From: Demequina sp. NBRC 110056
GTDB lineage: Bacteria > Actinomycetota > Actinomycetes > Actinomycetales > Demequinaceae
DNA length: 64,000 nt
Reading direction: 5' to 3'
NCBI RefSeq assembly: GCF_002090155.1
Contig: NZ_BBRM01000002.1
Coordinates: forward strand, 372,001 to 436,000
Part shown: one piece after another, positions 56,162 to 64,000 of the stretch
Position numbering within the stretch: position 1 is the stretch's first letter
How the letters are laid out: every line of letters starts with the position of its first letter
The notes under the pieces: model-generated
Database searches by the model: none
What the model saw: only the letters and a program-made list of their open reading frames with translations
Told to the model about the DNA's origin: nothing
Translations under genes and position numbers: made by a program

Positions 56162-58896
56162 GCACTCCAGCGGAGCGCTTCGCCGCGGCGAAGGCACGGG
56201 CCCGGCACCAGGATCTGATCGACTTCGAGTCGAGCCTGTCGTTCCCGCTCGACGACTTCCAGCGTGAGGCGTGCGCCGCGGTCGCGGACGGGCACTCCGT
56301 GCTCGTCGCGGCGCCGACGGGCGCCGGGAAGACCATCGTCGGCGAGTTCGCCGTGCGCCACGCGGTCGAGCGTGGCGAGAAGGCGTTCTACACGACGCCC
56401 ATCAAGGCGCTGTCGAACCAGAAGTTCGCGGAGCTGCGCCGCGTCTACGGCGAGGACCGCGTGGGCCTGCTCACCGGCGACACGTCGATCAACTCCGAGG
56501 CCCAGGTCGTCGTCATGACCACCGAGGTGCTGCGCAACATGATCTACGCCTCGTCACCCACCCTCGACAGCCTCGGTGCCGTGGTGCTCGACGAGGTGCA
56601 CTACCTCGCGGATCGCTACCGGGGCTCGGTGTGGGAGGAGGTCATCGTCCACCTCGACGCCAAGACCGCGATCATCTCGCTGTCCGCCACCGTGTCGAAC
56701 GCCGAGGAGTTCGGAGACTGGCTCACCGAGGTGCGCGGCGACACCAAGGTGATCGTGTCCGAGCGCCGTCCGGTGCCGCTGTGGCCGCACGTGATGGTGC
56801 GCGAGGGCATCTTCGACCTGTACGCACCGGGCGTCGACCCGCTGGACCCGGGGCCGACCCCGCGCCTCAACCCCGAGCTCGAGGCCATCACCAAGCGCCA
56901 ACGCCACGAGTCCGAGGCGCGGTACCGCGGCCGGCGACCCGCGCGCGGCGGCAGGCGGCCTCAGGGCCGCCGCAGCCCACCACGCTTCGCCGTGGTCGAC
57001 GTGCTCGACCGTCAGGCGCTGCTGCCCGCCATCGTGTTCGTGTTCTCGCGTGCCGGCTGCGAGGACGCCGTCGAGCAGGTGCGCGGGGCAGGACTGCGCT
57101 TGACGACGGACGAGGAGCGGGCCGAGATCGCGCGGATCGTCGACGAACGCTGCGCCGCGCTGCCCACCGAGGACCTCGGAGCGCTCGGATACCCGCGCTG
57201 GCGCGACCACCTCGAGGCGGGCATCGCCGCGCACCATGCCGGCATGATCCCGTTGTTCAAGGAGGTCGTCGAGCAGCTGTTCGCGGCGGGGCTCATCAAG
57301 GTCGTCTACGCGACCGAGACCCTCGCGCTGGGCGTCAACATGCCGGCCCGCTCCGTCGTCCTCGAGAAGCTCGTGAAGTGGGACGGCCAGGGGCACCAGG
57401 ACCTCACGGCGGGGGAGTACACCCAGCTCACCGGCCGTGCGGGACGCCGCGGCATCGACGTCGAGGGCCACGCCGTGGTGGTCGAGCACCCGGGCTTCGA
57501 CGCGGCCCAGCTGGGGCGCCTGGCGTCTCGTCGCACCTACCCGCTCATCAGCTCGTTCCAGCCGTCGTACAACATGACCATCAACCTCGTCGGCCGGTCG
57601 GGCGTGACGAAGGCTCGCGAGCTCCTGGAGCTGTCCTTCGCGCAGTACCAGGCGGACCAGTCGGTGGTCGGCAAGGCCCGCAAGGCGCGGGAGCTCGACG
57701 CGACCCTGGACGGCTTCCGCGAGGCGGCTGCCTGCGACAAGGGCGACTTCATGGAGTACGCCGCCCTGCGGGAGCGGCTGAACCGCCTGCAGAAGAACGC
57801 CGCGAAGGCCGCCTCGCGCCAGCGTCGCGAGGCCACCGCGTCGATGCTCGCGGGGCTCGCGCGCGGCGAGGTGGTGCGCATCGGCGGGGGCAAGCGAGCC
57901 GGCCTGGCCGTCGTCGTGACACCGGATGCCGACGAGGTGGCGCCGAGACCCACCGTCATCACCGTCGACGGGCGCCAGTTCCGCCTCGCGGTCTCGGAGC
58001 TGCACCACGGCGTCGAGAGCGTGGGCCACGTGAAGGTGCCTCGGCGCTTCGAGCCGCGAGACGCGCGGGCCCGCAAGGAGCTCGGGCAGGTCGTCCATGG
58101 CGCGCGGCACACGTTCGAGCTCGACGAGGTGAAGCGGTCCCGTCGTCCCGCCGGCCCCGACCGCGAGGTCGAGGACCTGCGCCGAGCGCTGCAGAGCCAT
58201 CTCTGCCACCGATGCCCCGACCGCGAGGATCACGCGCGCTGGGCCGAGCGCCACTTCCGCGCCCGCCGCGACCGTGATCGTGTGGTGGGAGAGATCTCGC
58301 GCGCGACGGGTTCCATCGCGAAGGTGTTCGACCGTCGGTGCGACGTGCTGCGCGAGCTCGGCTACCTCGAGGGCACCGGAGAGGACACCGCGATCACCGA
58401 CGCCGGCGTGAGCCTGCGCACGCTCTACTCGGAGAACGACCTCGTCATGGCCGAGTGCCTGCGCACGGGCGCCTGGGCGCAGCTGCATCCTCCGGCGCTG
58501 GCGGCCACCGTGTCGTCGCTGCTGTACCGCGGCAGGCGCGAGGACGAGGTGCGCACGCCCAAGGTGCCGGGTGGCCCGCGCGGCGTGCTCGGTCAGGTCC
58601 TCGCCGAGACACAACGCGTGTGGTCCCGCATCGACGACCTGCAGACGGACAAGGGCCTCCCAGAGCTGCCGCCGCCGCACTGGGGCATCGTCGGGCCGAT
58701 CCACGGCTGGGCTCAGGGCAAGGGACTCGACACCGTGCTGCGCGACACCGAGATCGCCCCGGGCGACATGGTCCGCTGGTGCAAGCAGGTCATCGACGTG
58801 CTCGACCAGATCGCGCAGTCAGCCCCGCAGCCCCAGCTCCGCGCACGGGCCCACACGGCGATCGACGCGATGCGCCGCGGGGTCGTCGCGTACTGA
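56158..58896 (+). CDS. helY: Ski2/Mtr4-like DEAD/DEAH-box helicase HelY
   Basis: 912 residues. RecA1: Q-motif-like LDDFQREACAA, Walker A APTGAGKTIVGEFAV, DEVH box VVLDEVHYLADRYRG and motif III SLSATVSN. RecA2: AAHHAGMIPLFKEVVEQLF, YATETLALGVNMPA, TGRAGRRGID. The C-terminal DSHCT domain (about residues 730-912) is as in Mtr4/Ski2. An Arg-rich linker, RYRGRRPARGGRRPQGRRS, lies near residue 258. It probably remodels structured RNA; function in bacteria is poorly known. Its place after pafBC-tatAC follows the mycobacterial gene order. Confidence 0.92.
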   Translation: MSTPAERFAAAKARARHQDLIDFESSLSFPLDDFQREACAAVADGHSVLVAAPTGAGKTIVGEFAVRHAVERGEKAFYTTPIKALSNQKFAELRRVYGEDRVGLLTGDTSINSEAQVVVMTTEVLRNMIYASSPTLDSLGAVVLDEVHYLADRYRGSVWEEVIVHLDAKTAIISLSATVSNAEEFGDWLTEVRGDTKVIVSERRPVPLWPHVMVREGIFDLYAPGVDPLDPGPTPRLNPELEAITKRQRHESEARYRGRRPARGGRRPQGRRSPPRFAVVDVLDRQALLPAIVFVFSRAGCEDAVEQVRGAGLRLTTDEERAEIARIVDERCAALPTEDLGALGYPRWRDHLEAGIAAHHAGMIPLFKEVVEQLFAAGLIKVVYATETLALGVNMPARSVVLEKLVKWDGQGHQDLTAGEYTQLTGRAGRRGIDVEGHAVVVEHPGFDAAQLGRLASRRTYPLISSFQPSYNMTINLVGRSGVTKARELLELSFAQYQADQSVVGKARKARELDATLDGFREAAACDKGDFMEYAALRERLNRLQKNAAKAASRQRREATASMLAGLARGEVVRIGGGKRAGLAVVVTPDADEVAPRPTVITVDGRQFRLAVSELHHGVESVGHVKVPRRFEPRDARARKELGQVVHGARHTFELDEVKRSRRPAGPDREVEDLRRALQSHLCHRCPDREDHARWAERHFRARRDRDRVVGEISRATGSIAKVFDRRCDVLRELGYLEGTGEDTAITDAGVSLRTLYSENDLVMAECLRTGAWAQLHPPALAATVSSLLYRGRREDEVRTPKVPGGPRGVLGQVLAETQRVWSRIDDLQTDKGLPELPPPHWGIVGPIHGWAQGKGLDTVLRDTEIAPGDMVRWCKQVIDVLDQIAQSAPQPQLRARAHTAIDAMRRGVVAY

Positions 58897-58954
58897 TCGC
58901 GGTGCTGGTCGCGCTCCTCCTGCGCGGCTGCGCGGGCCACGGGTGAGGCTCGCC

Positions 58955-58960
58955 TAGGCT
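58955..58960 (+). promoter_or_regulatory. Putative -10 box (TAGGCT) giving a leaderless lnt mRNA
   Basis: TAGGCT ends 7 nt before the GTG at 58968. No Shine-Dalgarno is present. Confidence 0.5.
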
Positions 58961-58967
58961 TAGGCGC

Positions 58968-60497
58968 GTGACGTTTCTGCTGCGCCTGTCCGTCGCTGGG
59001 GTCGGAGGCCTGGCCCTCGCCGCGGCGTTCCCCGACCTGGGTTGGTGGCCGCTCGCATACGTCGGCCTCGCGGCGCTGTGGCTGTCGCTCGCTCGCGCGC
59101 AGGCCTGGGGCGGCTTCCTCTACGGCTGGGCTTTCGGCACCGCGTTCATGCTGCCGCACGTGTGGTGGGCGCACGAGGCCGTGGGCGCGATCCCGTGGGT
59201 CGCCCTGTCCGTCGCGTCCGGCGCCTTCTACGGACTGTTCGGCGCCGCGTGGGCGCACGTGCGCCGGTCGGGGATGCTGCGCGGCGGCGTCTGGGCGGAG
59301 GCGCCCGTGTTCGCCGTCCTGTGGGCGGGCATGGAGCAGCTCCGTTCCGTGGTGCCGTTCGGCGGCTTCCCGTGGGGCAGGATCGCGTTCTCGCAGCTGG
59401 ACGCCTCCGTGTCCGCGCTGGCGTGGGTCGGGGGAGCGGCGCTCGTGTCGTTCGCCGCCGCCCTGGCAGGGGCGCTGCTCGGAGGCGGCCTCGAGGCGCT
59501 CATGCGCCGGCACCTGGTCACGGGCCTCGCTGCACCGATCGCCGGCATCGCCGTGGTCGCGTCCGGCATGGCCATCCCCCTGAGCCCGCAAGGGGAAGGG
59601 GAGGAGCTGCGCCTCGCGATCATCCAGGGCAACGTCGAGAATCCCGGGCTCGACGCCTTCGCCAACGCACGCGAGGTCACGGCGAACCATCGCGACGGCA
59701 CCCTCGAGCTCGTCGCGACGGACCCCGGGCCCATCGACCTGGTCGTGTGGCCCGAGAACTCCGTCGACTACGACCCCCGCACGGACGCGGACTCCGCGGC
59801 GATGGTCACCGAGGCGGCGCAGGCCGCTGGCGCTCCCGTGCTGCTCGGCACCAACGACTACTCGCCGGACGACGGCCGCTACAACACCTCGCTCGTGTGG
59901 ACGCCGGGCGGCATGGTGCTCGACACCTACGCCAAGCAGCGTCCCGCGCCCTTCGCCGAGTACATCCCCCTGCGCAGCATCGCGCGCAACTTCAGCGACG
60001 AGGTGGACCGCGTGACGACCGACGTGCTGCCCGGCGAGGGCCCGGCGACCGTCGACGTCCCCATCGCGGCGCTCGATCGCACGGTCACCATCGGCACCGT
60101 CATCTGCTTCGAGGTCGCCTACGACCCGATCGTCACCGGCTCGGTGGCGTCCGGCGCAGAGGTGCTCATCGTCCAGACGAACAACGCGTCCTTCGGCGAC
60201 ACCGCCGAGTCGACGCAGCAGCTCGCGATGAGCCGCCTGCGCGCCATCGAGACGGGCCGCTCGACGGTGCAGATCTCGACCGTCGGGGTGAGCGGCGTCA
60301 TCGACCCGACGGGGCGCATCCTGCAGGAGACGGAGCTGTTCACCGCCGCCCAGATGTACGCGGAGACGCCGCTGCGCACGGACATCACGCCCGCGGTGCG
60401 CTTCCGGCTCGTGTGGCAGTGGCTGCCTCTCGTGGTCGCTCTTGGGTTCGTCGGGTCCGCGGTGTCCCGGCGGCTCGCGAACAGGTACGAATGGTGA
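58968..60497 (+). CDS. lnt: Apolipoprotein N-acyltransferase
   Basis: 509 residues. Six or so N-terminal membrane helices (about 1-200) precede an extracellular nitrilase domain. The catalytic set is visible: Glu in FAEYIPL, the Lys region [12 protein letters not shown], and the Cys in [12 protein letters not shown]. It adds the third acyl chain to lipoproteins, such as the one at 26243. A final helix ends the protein. It overlaps the glycosyltransferase gene by 7 bp, the split version of mycobacterial Ppm1. Confidence 0.92.
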   Translation: MTFLLRLSVAGVGGLALAAAFPDLGWWPLAYVGLAALWLSLARAQAWGGFLYGWAFGTAFMLPHVWWAHEAVGAIPWVALSVASGAFYGLFGAAWAHVRRSGMLRGGVWAEAPVFAVLWAGMEQLRSVVPFGGFPWGRIAFSQLDASVSALAWVGGAALVSFAAALAGALLGGGLEALMRRHLVTGLAAPIAGIAVVASGMAIPLSPQGEGEELRLAIIQGNVENPGLDAFANAREVTANHRDGTLELVATDPGPIDLVVWPENSVDYDPRTDADSAAMVTEAAQAAGAPVLLGTNDYSPDDGRYNTSLVWTPGGMVLDTYAKQRPAPFAEYIPLRSIARNFSDEVDRVTTDVLPGEGPATVDVPIAALDRTVTIGTVICFEVAYDPIVTGSVASGAEVLIVQTNNASFGDTAESTQQLAMSRLRAIETGRSTVQISTVGVSGVIDPTGRILQETELFTAAQMYAETPLRTDITPAVRFRLVWQWLPLVVALGFVGSAVSRRLANRYEW

Positions 60498-61237
60498 CGC
60501 GCACCCTCGTCATCATCCCCACCTACAACGAGCGCGACTCGCTTCCGGGCCAGGTGGACGCGGTGCGCGCGGCCGTGCCCGACGCCGACATCCTGGTGGT
60601 CGACGACGCGTCTCCCGACGGCACCGGCCGGTGGGCCGATGCGCGCGCGGCCGAGGACGGGCAGGTGTCCGTCCTGCATCGGCCCGGCAAGCAGGGGCTG
60701 GGAGCCGCCTACCTCGCCGGCTTCGCGTGGGGCCTCGAGCGTGGCTACGACGTGCTGGTCGAGATGGACGCGGACGGCTCGCACCGCGCGGAGGACCTGC
60801 CCCGCGTCCTGGGCGCGCCGGGCTCGTGGGACCTGGCCATCGGATCGCGTTGGATCCCCGGTGGAGCGGTCGAGAACTGGCCCGCGCATCGGCGCCTGCT
60901 GTCGACCGGGGCGAACACGTACGTGCGGCTCATGCTCGGCGTCCCCATCCACGACGCGACGGCGGGCTTCCGGGCGTATCGCGCCGACGCGCTGCGGAGC
61001 CTGGACCTCGCCGGCGTCGAGTCCCAGGGCTACTGCTTCCAGGTGGACATGGCGTGGCGCGTCGTGAAGGACGGCGGAACCGTCGTGGAGGTTCCCATCA
61101 CCTTCGTCGAGCGCGAGCAGGGACAGTCCAAGATGTCCGGCGCGATCATCCGTGAGGCCCTCGTGAAGGTCACCGCCTGGGGAATGAAAGAACGCGCGAC
61201 GCAGATGCGTCGCGCGTTCGGGGGAGGGTCGCGCTAG
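60491..61237 (+). CDS. Polyprenol monophosphomannose synthase (GT2 family)
   Basis: 248 residues. Soluble GT-A glycosyltransferase: [42 protein letters not shown] (the DAD metal motif) and GSRWIPGG. It transfers mannose from GDP-mannose to polyprenyl phosphate, feeding lipoglycan or glycoprotein mannosylation. It corresponds to the D2 domain of mycobacterial Ppm1, with Lnt as D1. The ATG at 60491 or the GTG at 60494 is the start. It ends tail to tail with rbpA, sharing a CTAG. Confidence 0.9.
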   Translation: MVTRTLVIIPTYNERDSLPGQVDAVRAAVPDADILVVDDASPDGTGRWADARAAEDGQVSVLHRPGKQGLGAAYLAGFAWGLERGYDVLVEMDADGSHRAEDLPRVLGAPGSWDLAIGSRWIPGGAVENWPAHRRLLSTGANTYVRLMLGVPIHDATAGFRAYRADALRSLDLAGVESQGYCFQVDMAWRVVKDGGTVVEVPITFVEREQGQSKMSGAIIREALVKVTAWGMKERATQMRRAFGGGSR

Positions 61238-61569
61238 CCGATGCGGCCGGCGCGCAGGAGCTCGAGGCGCTCGTCGAGCAGGTCCTCGAGCTCGGCGATC
61301 GAGCGGCGCTCGAGCAGCATGTCCCAGTGGGTGCGCTGAGTCTTCTCGTCCTTCACCTCGGGGCGGTCGCCGTCACGCAGCAGCGCGAGCGAGCCGCAGT
61401 GGCACTCCCACGACAGGGGGACGTCGGCCTCGACCGAGAACGGAAAGGTCAGGACGTGCCCGTTGGGGCAGTCGTAGTGGACGTCGCGGCGCTCCGCGAG
61501 CTCCGCATTCGCCGGGGTCTCCATGCTCTGGGTTCCCAGTCGCATGCCACGCAATGCTCGATCAGCCAT
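61234..61569 (-). CDS. rbpA: RNA polymerase-binding protein RbpA
   Basis: 111 residues. This actinobacterial factor binds the principal sigma factor and stabilises open complexes. The N-terminal tail has [20 protein letters not shown]. The core has the zinc-type CPNGH and CHCGS pairs. The basic linker and sigma-interacting C-terminal helix ([24 protein letters not shown]) follow. GAGGGAGG lies before the ATG. A SigR/SigH-like promoter lies upstream. Its stop shares CTAG with the convergent glycosyltransferase gene. Confidence 0.95.
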   Translation of the reverse strand: MADRALRGMRLGTQSMETPANAELAERRDVHYDCPNGHVLTFPFSVEADVPLSWECHCGSLALLRDGDRPEVKDEKTQRTHWDMLLERRSIAELEDLLDERLELLRAGRIG

Positions 61570-61615
61570 GTCAGCCTCCCTCTCGTCGCGGACGGGGTGG
61601 TGTCCGCCCTTGAGG

Positions 61616-61641
61616 AACGTCCCTGGTGCGGCTTATGTTCC
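61616..61641 (-). promoter_or_regulatory. SigR/SigH-type promoter of rbpA
   Basis: On the minus strand, GGAAC (61641-61637), an 18-nt spacer and GTT (61618-61616) match the GGAAT/C-N18-GTT consensus of disulfide-stress sigma factors. The predicted start gives a leader of about 40 nt with a good ribosome binding site. The -35 lies at the very end of the aquaporin gene. rbpA of Streptomyces is a known SigR target. Confidence 0.65.
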
Positions 61642-62340
61642 CTCGACGGCGTTCCCAGTCGCGGGAACGGCCGAAGCGGGCACGAGAAGGCGCACCGCGA
61701 GCGCTCCGAGCGCCGCGCCGACGAGCTGCGCACCGATGAAGGGCAGCACGGACGACGGCGCGATCCCGGCGAACGTGTCGGTGATCATGCGGCCCACCGT
61801 GATCGCGGGGTTGGCGAACGAGGTCGAGCTCGTGAAGTAGTACGCGGCGCCGATGTAGGCGCCGACGGCCGGCGCGATCCACGCCGTCCGTCGCGCACGG
61901 ACCAAGAGGAAGATCGTGCCGATCAGGCCGGCCGTCGCCACGACCTCGGCGAGCAGGTGCGGCGCGGTCGCTCGCTCGGTGGTCGACCAGGTCGCCGGGC
62001 CGAGGTCGAACATGAGGTTCGCGACGACCGCACCCGAGAGGCACCCTGCGATCTGCGCCGCGATGTAGAGCGCTGCCTCGGACGCGCTGCGGTCCTGGGG
62101 GGCGAGCACCCGCTCGGCGAGGGTGACGACCGGGTTGAAGTGCGCACCGGAGATTCCGGCGAAGACGGCGATGAGCACCGCGAGCGCGAGCGCAGTCGCA
62201 TACGAGTTCTGCAGCAGCTGGAGCCCGACGTCCGTGGGGGAGAGGGAGGCGGCCGCGATCCCCGAGCCGATCACCGCTGCGGCGAGCCCCGCGGAGCCGA
62301 GGTACTCCCCGAGGAGCCGGCGGGCCGTCGCTGCCGTCAC
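61633..62340 (-). CDS. Aquaporin/MIP-family channel of the arsenic locus (AqpS-like)
   Basis: 235 residues with six membrane helices and two half-helix loops. The first loop reads SGAHFNPVVT (Asn-Pro-Val) and the second SFANPAIT (Asn-Pro-Ala). It starts at a GTG that overlaps the arsC stop (GTGA), so the two are co-translated. In such operons the channel is thought to conduct arsenite formed by ArsC down its gradient out of the cell, as described for Sinorhizobium AqpS. No ArsB or Acr3 efflux pump is in the window. General aquaporin or glycerol transport is less likely given the context. Confidence 0.85.
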   Translation of the reverse strand: MTAATARRLLGEYLGSAGLAAAVIGSGIAAASLSPTDVGLQLLQNSYATALALAVLIAVFAGISGAHFNPVVTLAERVLAPQDRSASEAALYIAAQIAGCLSGAVVANLMFDLGPATWSTTERATAPHLLAEVVATAGLIGTIFLLVRARRTAWIAPAVGAYIGAAYYFTSSTSFANPAITVGRMITDTFAGIAPSSVLPFIGAQLVGAALGALAVRLLVPASAVPATGNAVEGT

Positions 62341-62741
62341 GCCAGGAGGTCGGCGAGCAGCGCCTCGACGCGACCGCGGATCTCGTCTCGGATGGGCCGC
62401 ACCGACTCGATGCCCTGCCCAGCCGGGTCCTCGAGGACCCAGTCCTCGTAGCGCTTGCCGGGGTAGTAGGGGCAGGCGTCGCCGCAGCCCATGGTGATGA
62501 CCGCATCGGACGCCTGCACCGCCTCGGGGGTGAGCACCTTCGGCTGCTCGGCACGGATGTCGATGCCCTCCTCGAGCATCGCCGCCACGGCGGTGGGGTT
62601 GATCTGGTCGGCTGGCATCGATCCCGCGGACCGGACCTCGACGCGCCCCTGGCTGAGGTGGGTCATGTATCCGGCCGCCATCTGGGAGCGCCCGGCGTTG
62701 TGGACGCAGACGAAGATCACGGAAGGCTTGTTCTCGCTCAT
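62337..62741 (-). CDS. arsC: Arsenate reductase (low-molecular-weight phosphatase fold)
   Basis: 134 residues. The catalytic loop VCVHNAGRSQMAAGY is the C-x5-R motif. GCGDACPYYPGKRYEDWVLEDP near residue 90 is typical of actinobacterial enzymes that use mycothiol/mycoredoxin; thioredoxin coupling is the alternative. It reduces arsenate to arsenite. The ATG at 62741 (MSENKPS) is chosen over the TTG at 62759. Divergent from arsR across a double operator. Confidence 0.92.
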   Translation of the reverse strand: MSENKPSVIFVCVHNAGRSQMAAGYMTHLSQGRVEVRSAGSMPADQINPTAVAAMLEEGIDIRAEQPKVLTPEAVQASDAVITMGCGDACPYYPGKRYEDWVLEDPAGQGIESVRPIRDEIRGRVEALLADLLA

Positions 62742-62761
62742 GCGGCCAGGCTTCCGCAAAC

Positions 62762-62793
62762 ATTGACGACTGTCAATATCGACAAGTGTCGAT
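62762..62793. promoter_or_regulatory. Two adjacent ArsR-type operators between arsC and arsR
   Basis: Two inverted repeats with the same 7-2-7 layout lie head to tail: ATTGACG-AC-TGTCAAT (62762-62777, one mismatch) and ATCGACA-AG-TGTCGAT (62778-62793, perfect). The second overlaps a -35-like TCGACA of the arsR promoter. The first contains TTGACA on the minus strand, fit to be the -35 of arsC. This fits ArsR/SmtB repression of both directions, released by arsenite. Confidence 0.75.
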
Positions 62794-62802
62794 GTGGTGA
62801 AC

Positions 62803-62808
62803 TAGGGT
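62803..62808 (+). promoter_or_regulatory. -10 box (TAGGGT) of leaderless arsR
   Basis: TAGGGT ends 7 nt before the ATG at 62816. The -35-like TCGACA (62779-62784) is spaced 18 nt away, within operator 2. Confidence 0.5.
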
Positions 62809-62815
62809 GGCGCGC

Positions 62816-63163
62816 ATGGCGATCGGCGAGAACCTCCTGGCGGACGATGCCGTGTGCTCCCCGGGTTCGCCGCTGACGCTGCCTCAGGCGCCCGACGCCT
62901 CGCTCGCCGGCTCGCTGCGCGTGCTCGCTGACCCGACCCGCCTGCGCATCGTCCAGATCCTGGCCGCGAACGGCTCCGTGTGCGCGTGCGACCTCGAGCC
63001 GCCGCTCGGGCTCAGCCAGCCCACCGTGTCGCACCACCTGCGCCAGCTCGTCCAGGCGGGGATCGTCGAGCGCGAGAAGCGGGGCACGTGGGCGTTCTAC
63101 CGCGTCACACCGGGGATGATCGGCGCGATCGCCGAGGACCTCGGCGCCATCGAACGCGCCTGA
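62816..63163 (+). CDS. arsR: ArsR/SmtB-family arsenic-responsive repressor
   Basis: 115 residues, winged helix-turn-helix. The recognition region is LGLSQPTVSHHLRQLVQAGIV. Three Cys residues (14, 56, 58) are the candidate As(III) ligands; Cys56 and Cys58 sit in SVCACDLE near the alpha3 site, close to the classic ELCVCDL motif. The ATG at 62816 is chosen; a GTG nine bases upstream is an alternative but lies on the -10 box. It is divergent from arsC-aquaporin. Confidence 0.93.
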   Translation: MAIGENLLADDAVCSPGSPLTLPQAPDASLAGSLRVLADPTRLRIVQILAANGSVCACDLEPPLGLSQPTVSHHLRQLVQAGIVEREKRGTWAFYRVTPGMIGAIAEDLGAIERA

Positions 63164-63231
63164 CGCCCGACGGGCCAAGGGTCGAACGTGCGTGAGGTTG
63201 GGCGCGCCCGCGGTCCGGCGCGCCGCGCCGA

Positions 63232-64000
63232 TCACTCGTGCGCCGCGGCCGCGAGCCATGACAGCGCCTGCGGCGCGTGCTCGAGGATCGAGATGTGTCC
63301 CGCGTCGGGGACGAGCCGCAGCTCCGCGCCCATCCTTGCGGCGAGCCAGCGACCGTGAGCGGGCGGCACGATGCGGTCGGCCTCGCCGTGGACGACGAGC
63401 ACGGGGGCCGTGATGGCGTCCACCTCGGCGCGCCAGTCGCGCACGTAGGCCATGTCATCGTCGATCGCGCCGTCGAGGTCGTCGGGCCCCATCGCCCCCG
63501 CGACGCGTCCCAGCCACTCCCAGCCCTCGTCGAGGGAGCGCAGGTCGGCCGCCGTGAACTCGGGGTCGTAGCCGTCGTCCTCGGCGGCGCGACGTTCGGC
63601 GTCGCCCGCCTCGGCGGCCGTGAGGACGCGCCGCCCCGACGCGATCATGCCGTCGTACCAGTCGATCCCGTCGGCGTCGCGCGGCGCGAGGCCGGCGATG
63701 ACCGCCGCCGCGACCGCACGGGGATCGGCACCAGCGCATGCCAAGGCGTGCGGGCCACCGCCCGAGTACCCGAGCACGGCGTAGCGGTCCAGGCCGAGCG
63801 CATCGGCCGCGTCCGCCGTGTCGCTCGCGACGTCGCCGACGCGGCGGCCTGCCAGCCGCTCCGACTCCCCGTATCCCGGGCGATCGACGCCCAGCAGCCG
63901 CAGGTGGAGCTCGTCAGCGAGCGCGAGGAGGGGCGCCGGCGGCTCGCCGATGCCCGGCGTGCCGTGATGCCAGAACACCGCGAGAGATGGGCCCGAGCCG
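63232..64000 (-). CDS. Alpha/beta hydrolase, 5' end cut by the window edge
   Basis: At least 256 residues; the frame stays open to the last base of the window. The oxyanion-hole segment FWHHGTPG, nucleophile elbow GYSGGGPHALA (Ser), the acid in VVHGEADRIVPPAHG and His in DAGHISILEH form an intact catalytic set. A helical cap with many acidic residues lies in between. The substrate is unknown; lactonase, esterase or haloperoxidase-like roles are all possible. Convergent with arsR, 68 bp apart. Confidence 0.85.
   Translation of the reverse strand, partial: GSGPSLAVFWHHGTPGIGEPPAPLLALADELHLRLLGVDRPGYGESERLAGRRVGDVASDTADAADALGLDRYAVLGYSGGGPHALACAGADPRAVAAAVIAGLAPRDADGIDWYDGMIASGRRVLTAAEAGDAERRAAEDDGYDPEFTAADLRSLDEGWEWLGRVAGAMGPDDLDGAIDDDMAYVRDWRAEVDAITAPVLVVHGEADRIVPPAHGRWLAARMGAELRLVPDAGHISILEHAPQALSWLAAAAHE

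Overview
The window is a high-GC (about 70% by eye) chromosomal segment from an actinobacterium, most likely of the order Micrococcales (Cellulomonadaceae/Demequinaceae-like; the genus cannot be fixed from sequence alone). Lineage markers are mIHF, RbpA, the pafB-pafC-tatA-tatC-helY gene order, a helicase-dead PriA, a stand-alone Lnt next to a polyprenol-phosphate mannose synthase-like enzyme, 13E12-type (DUF222/HNH) genes, and many GTG starts with 4-bp overlaps. No rRNA, tRNA, CRISPR array, transposase or phage gene was seen. No gene-free stretch exceeds 300 bp; the longest gaps are 1810-2044, 13127-13329, 40150-40301 and 50839-51032.

Layout. 0-2.4 kb: a DUF222/HNH gene and a small membrane protein. 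2.5-8.5 kb: rpsD, alaS, ruvX, mltG, aroE. 8.6-21.6 kb: a complete monoderm type IV pilus locus (pilB, pilT, pilC, major pilin, three minor prepilin-like genes, pilD, pilM, pilN, pilO) lying between aroE and the rest of the shikimate genes. 21.7-26.1 kb: aroC-aroK-aroB-aroQ-efp-nusB. 26.2-29.3 kb: a lipoprotein and a second, long-tailed DUF222/HNH gene. 29.3-40.1 kb: pyrR-pyrB-pyrC-carA-carB-pyrF, then mihF-gmk-rpoZ-coaBC. 40.3-52.2 kb: a SLOG/MoCo-carrier-like gene, then metK-priA-fmt-rsmB-rpe-ribD-ribE-ribBA-ribH-hisE-hisG. 52.2-61.6 kb: pafB-pafC-tatA-tatC-diacylglycerol kinase-helY-lnt-ppm, with rbpA convergent. 61.6-64 kb: a divergent arsenic locus (arsR against arsC-aquaporin) and an alpha/beta hydrolase cut by the window edge.

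Most of the segment is ordinary core metabolism: aromatic amino acid precursors, de novo pyrimidines, riboflavin, S-adenosylmethionine, coenzyme A, translation initiation and protein export. The pyr operon carries a PyrR-binding RNA motif whose hairpin would cover the pyrR ribosome binding site. rbpA has a SigR/SigH-like promoter. At least eight genes have a TAnnnT -10 box only 6-7 nt before the start codon, suggesting leaderless mRNAs.

Two things stand out. First, the octamer GCATCGGC (or its complement) occurs about 61 times by hand count, about once per kb. It appears in both orientations, in intergenic DNA, and in genes where it forces codons that are otherwise rare here; it is nearly absent from 10.8-24.0 kb. 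It behaves like a highly iterated sequence comparable in density to HIP1 or DNA uptake sequences. Second, two minor pilins of the pilus locus are fused to likely adhesion modules: tandem Ig/cadherin-like domains in one and a ricin-type beta-trefoil lectin in the other. This suggests a glycan-binding type IV pilus in a Gram-positive bacterium.
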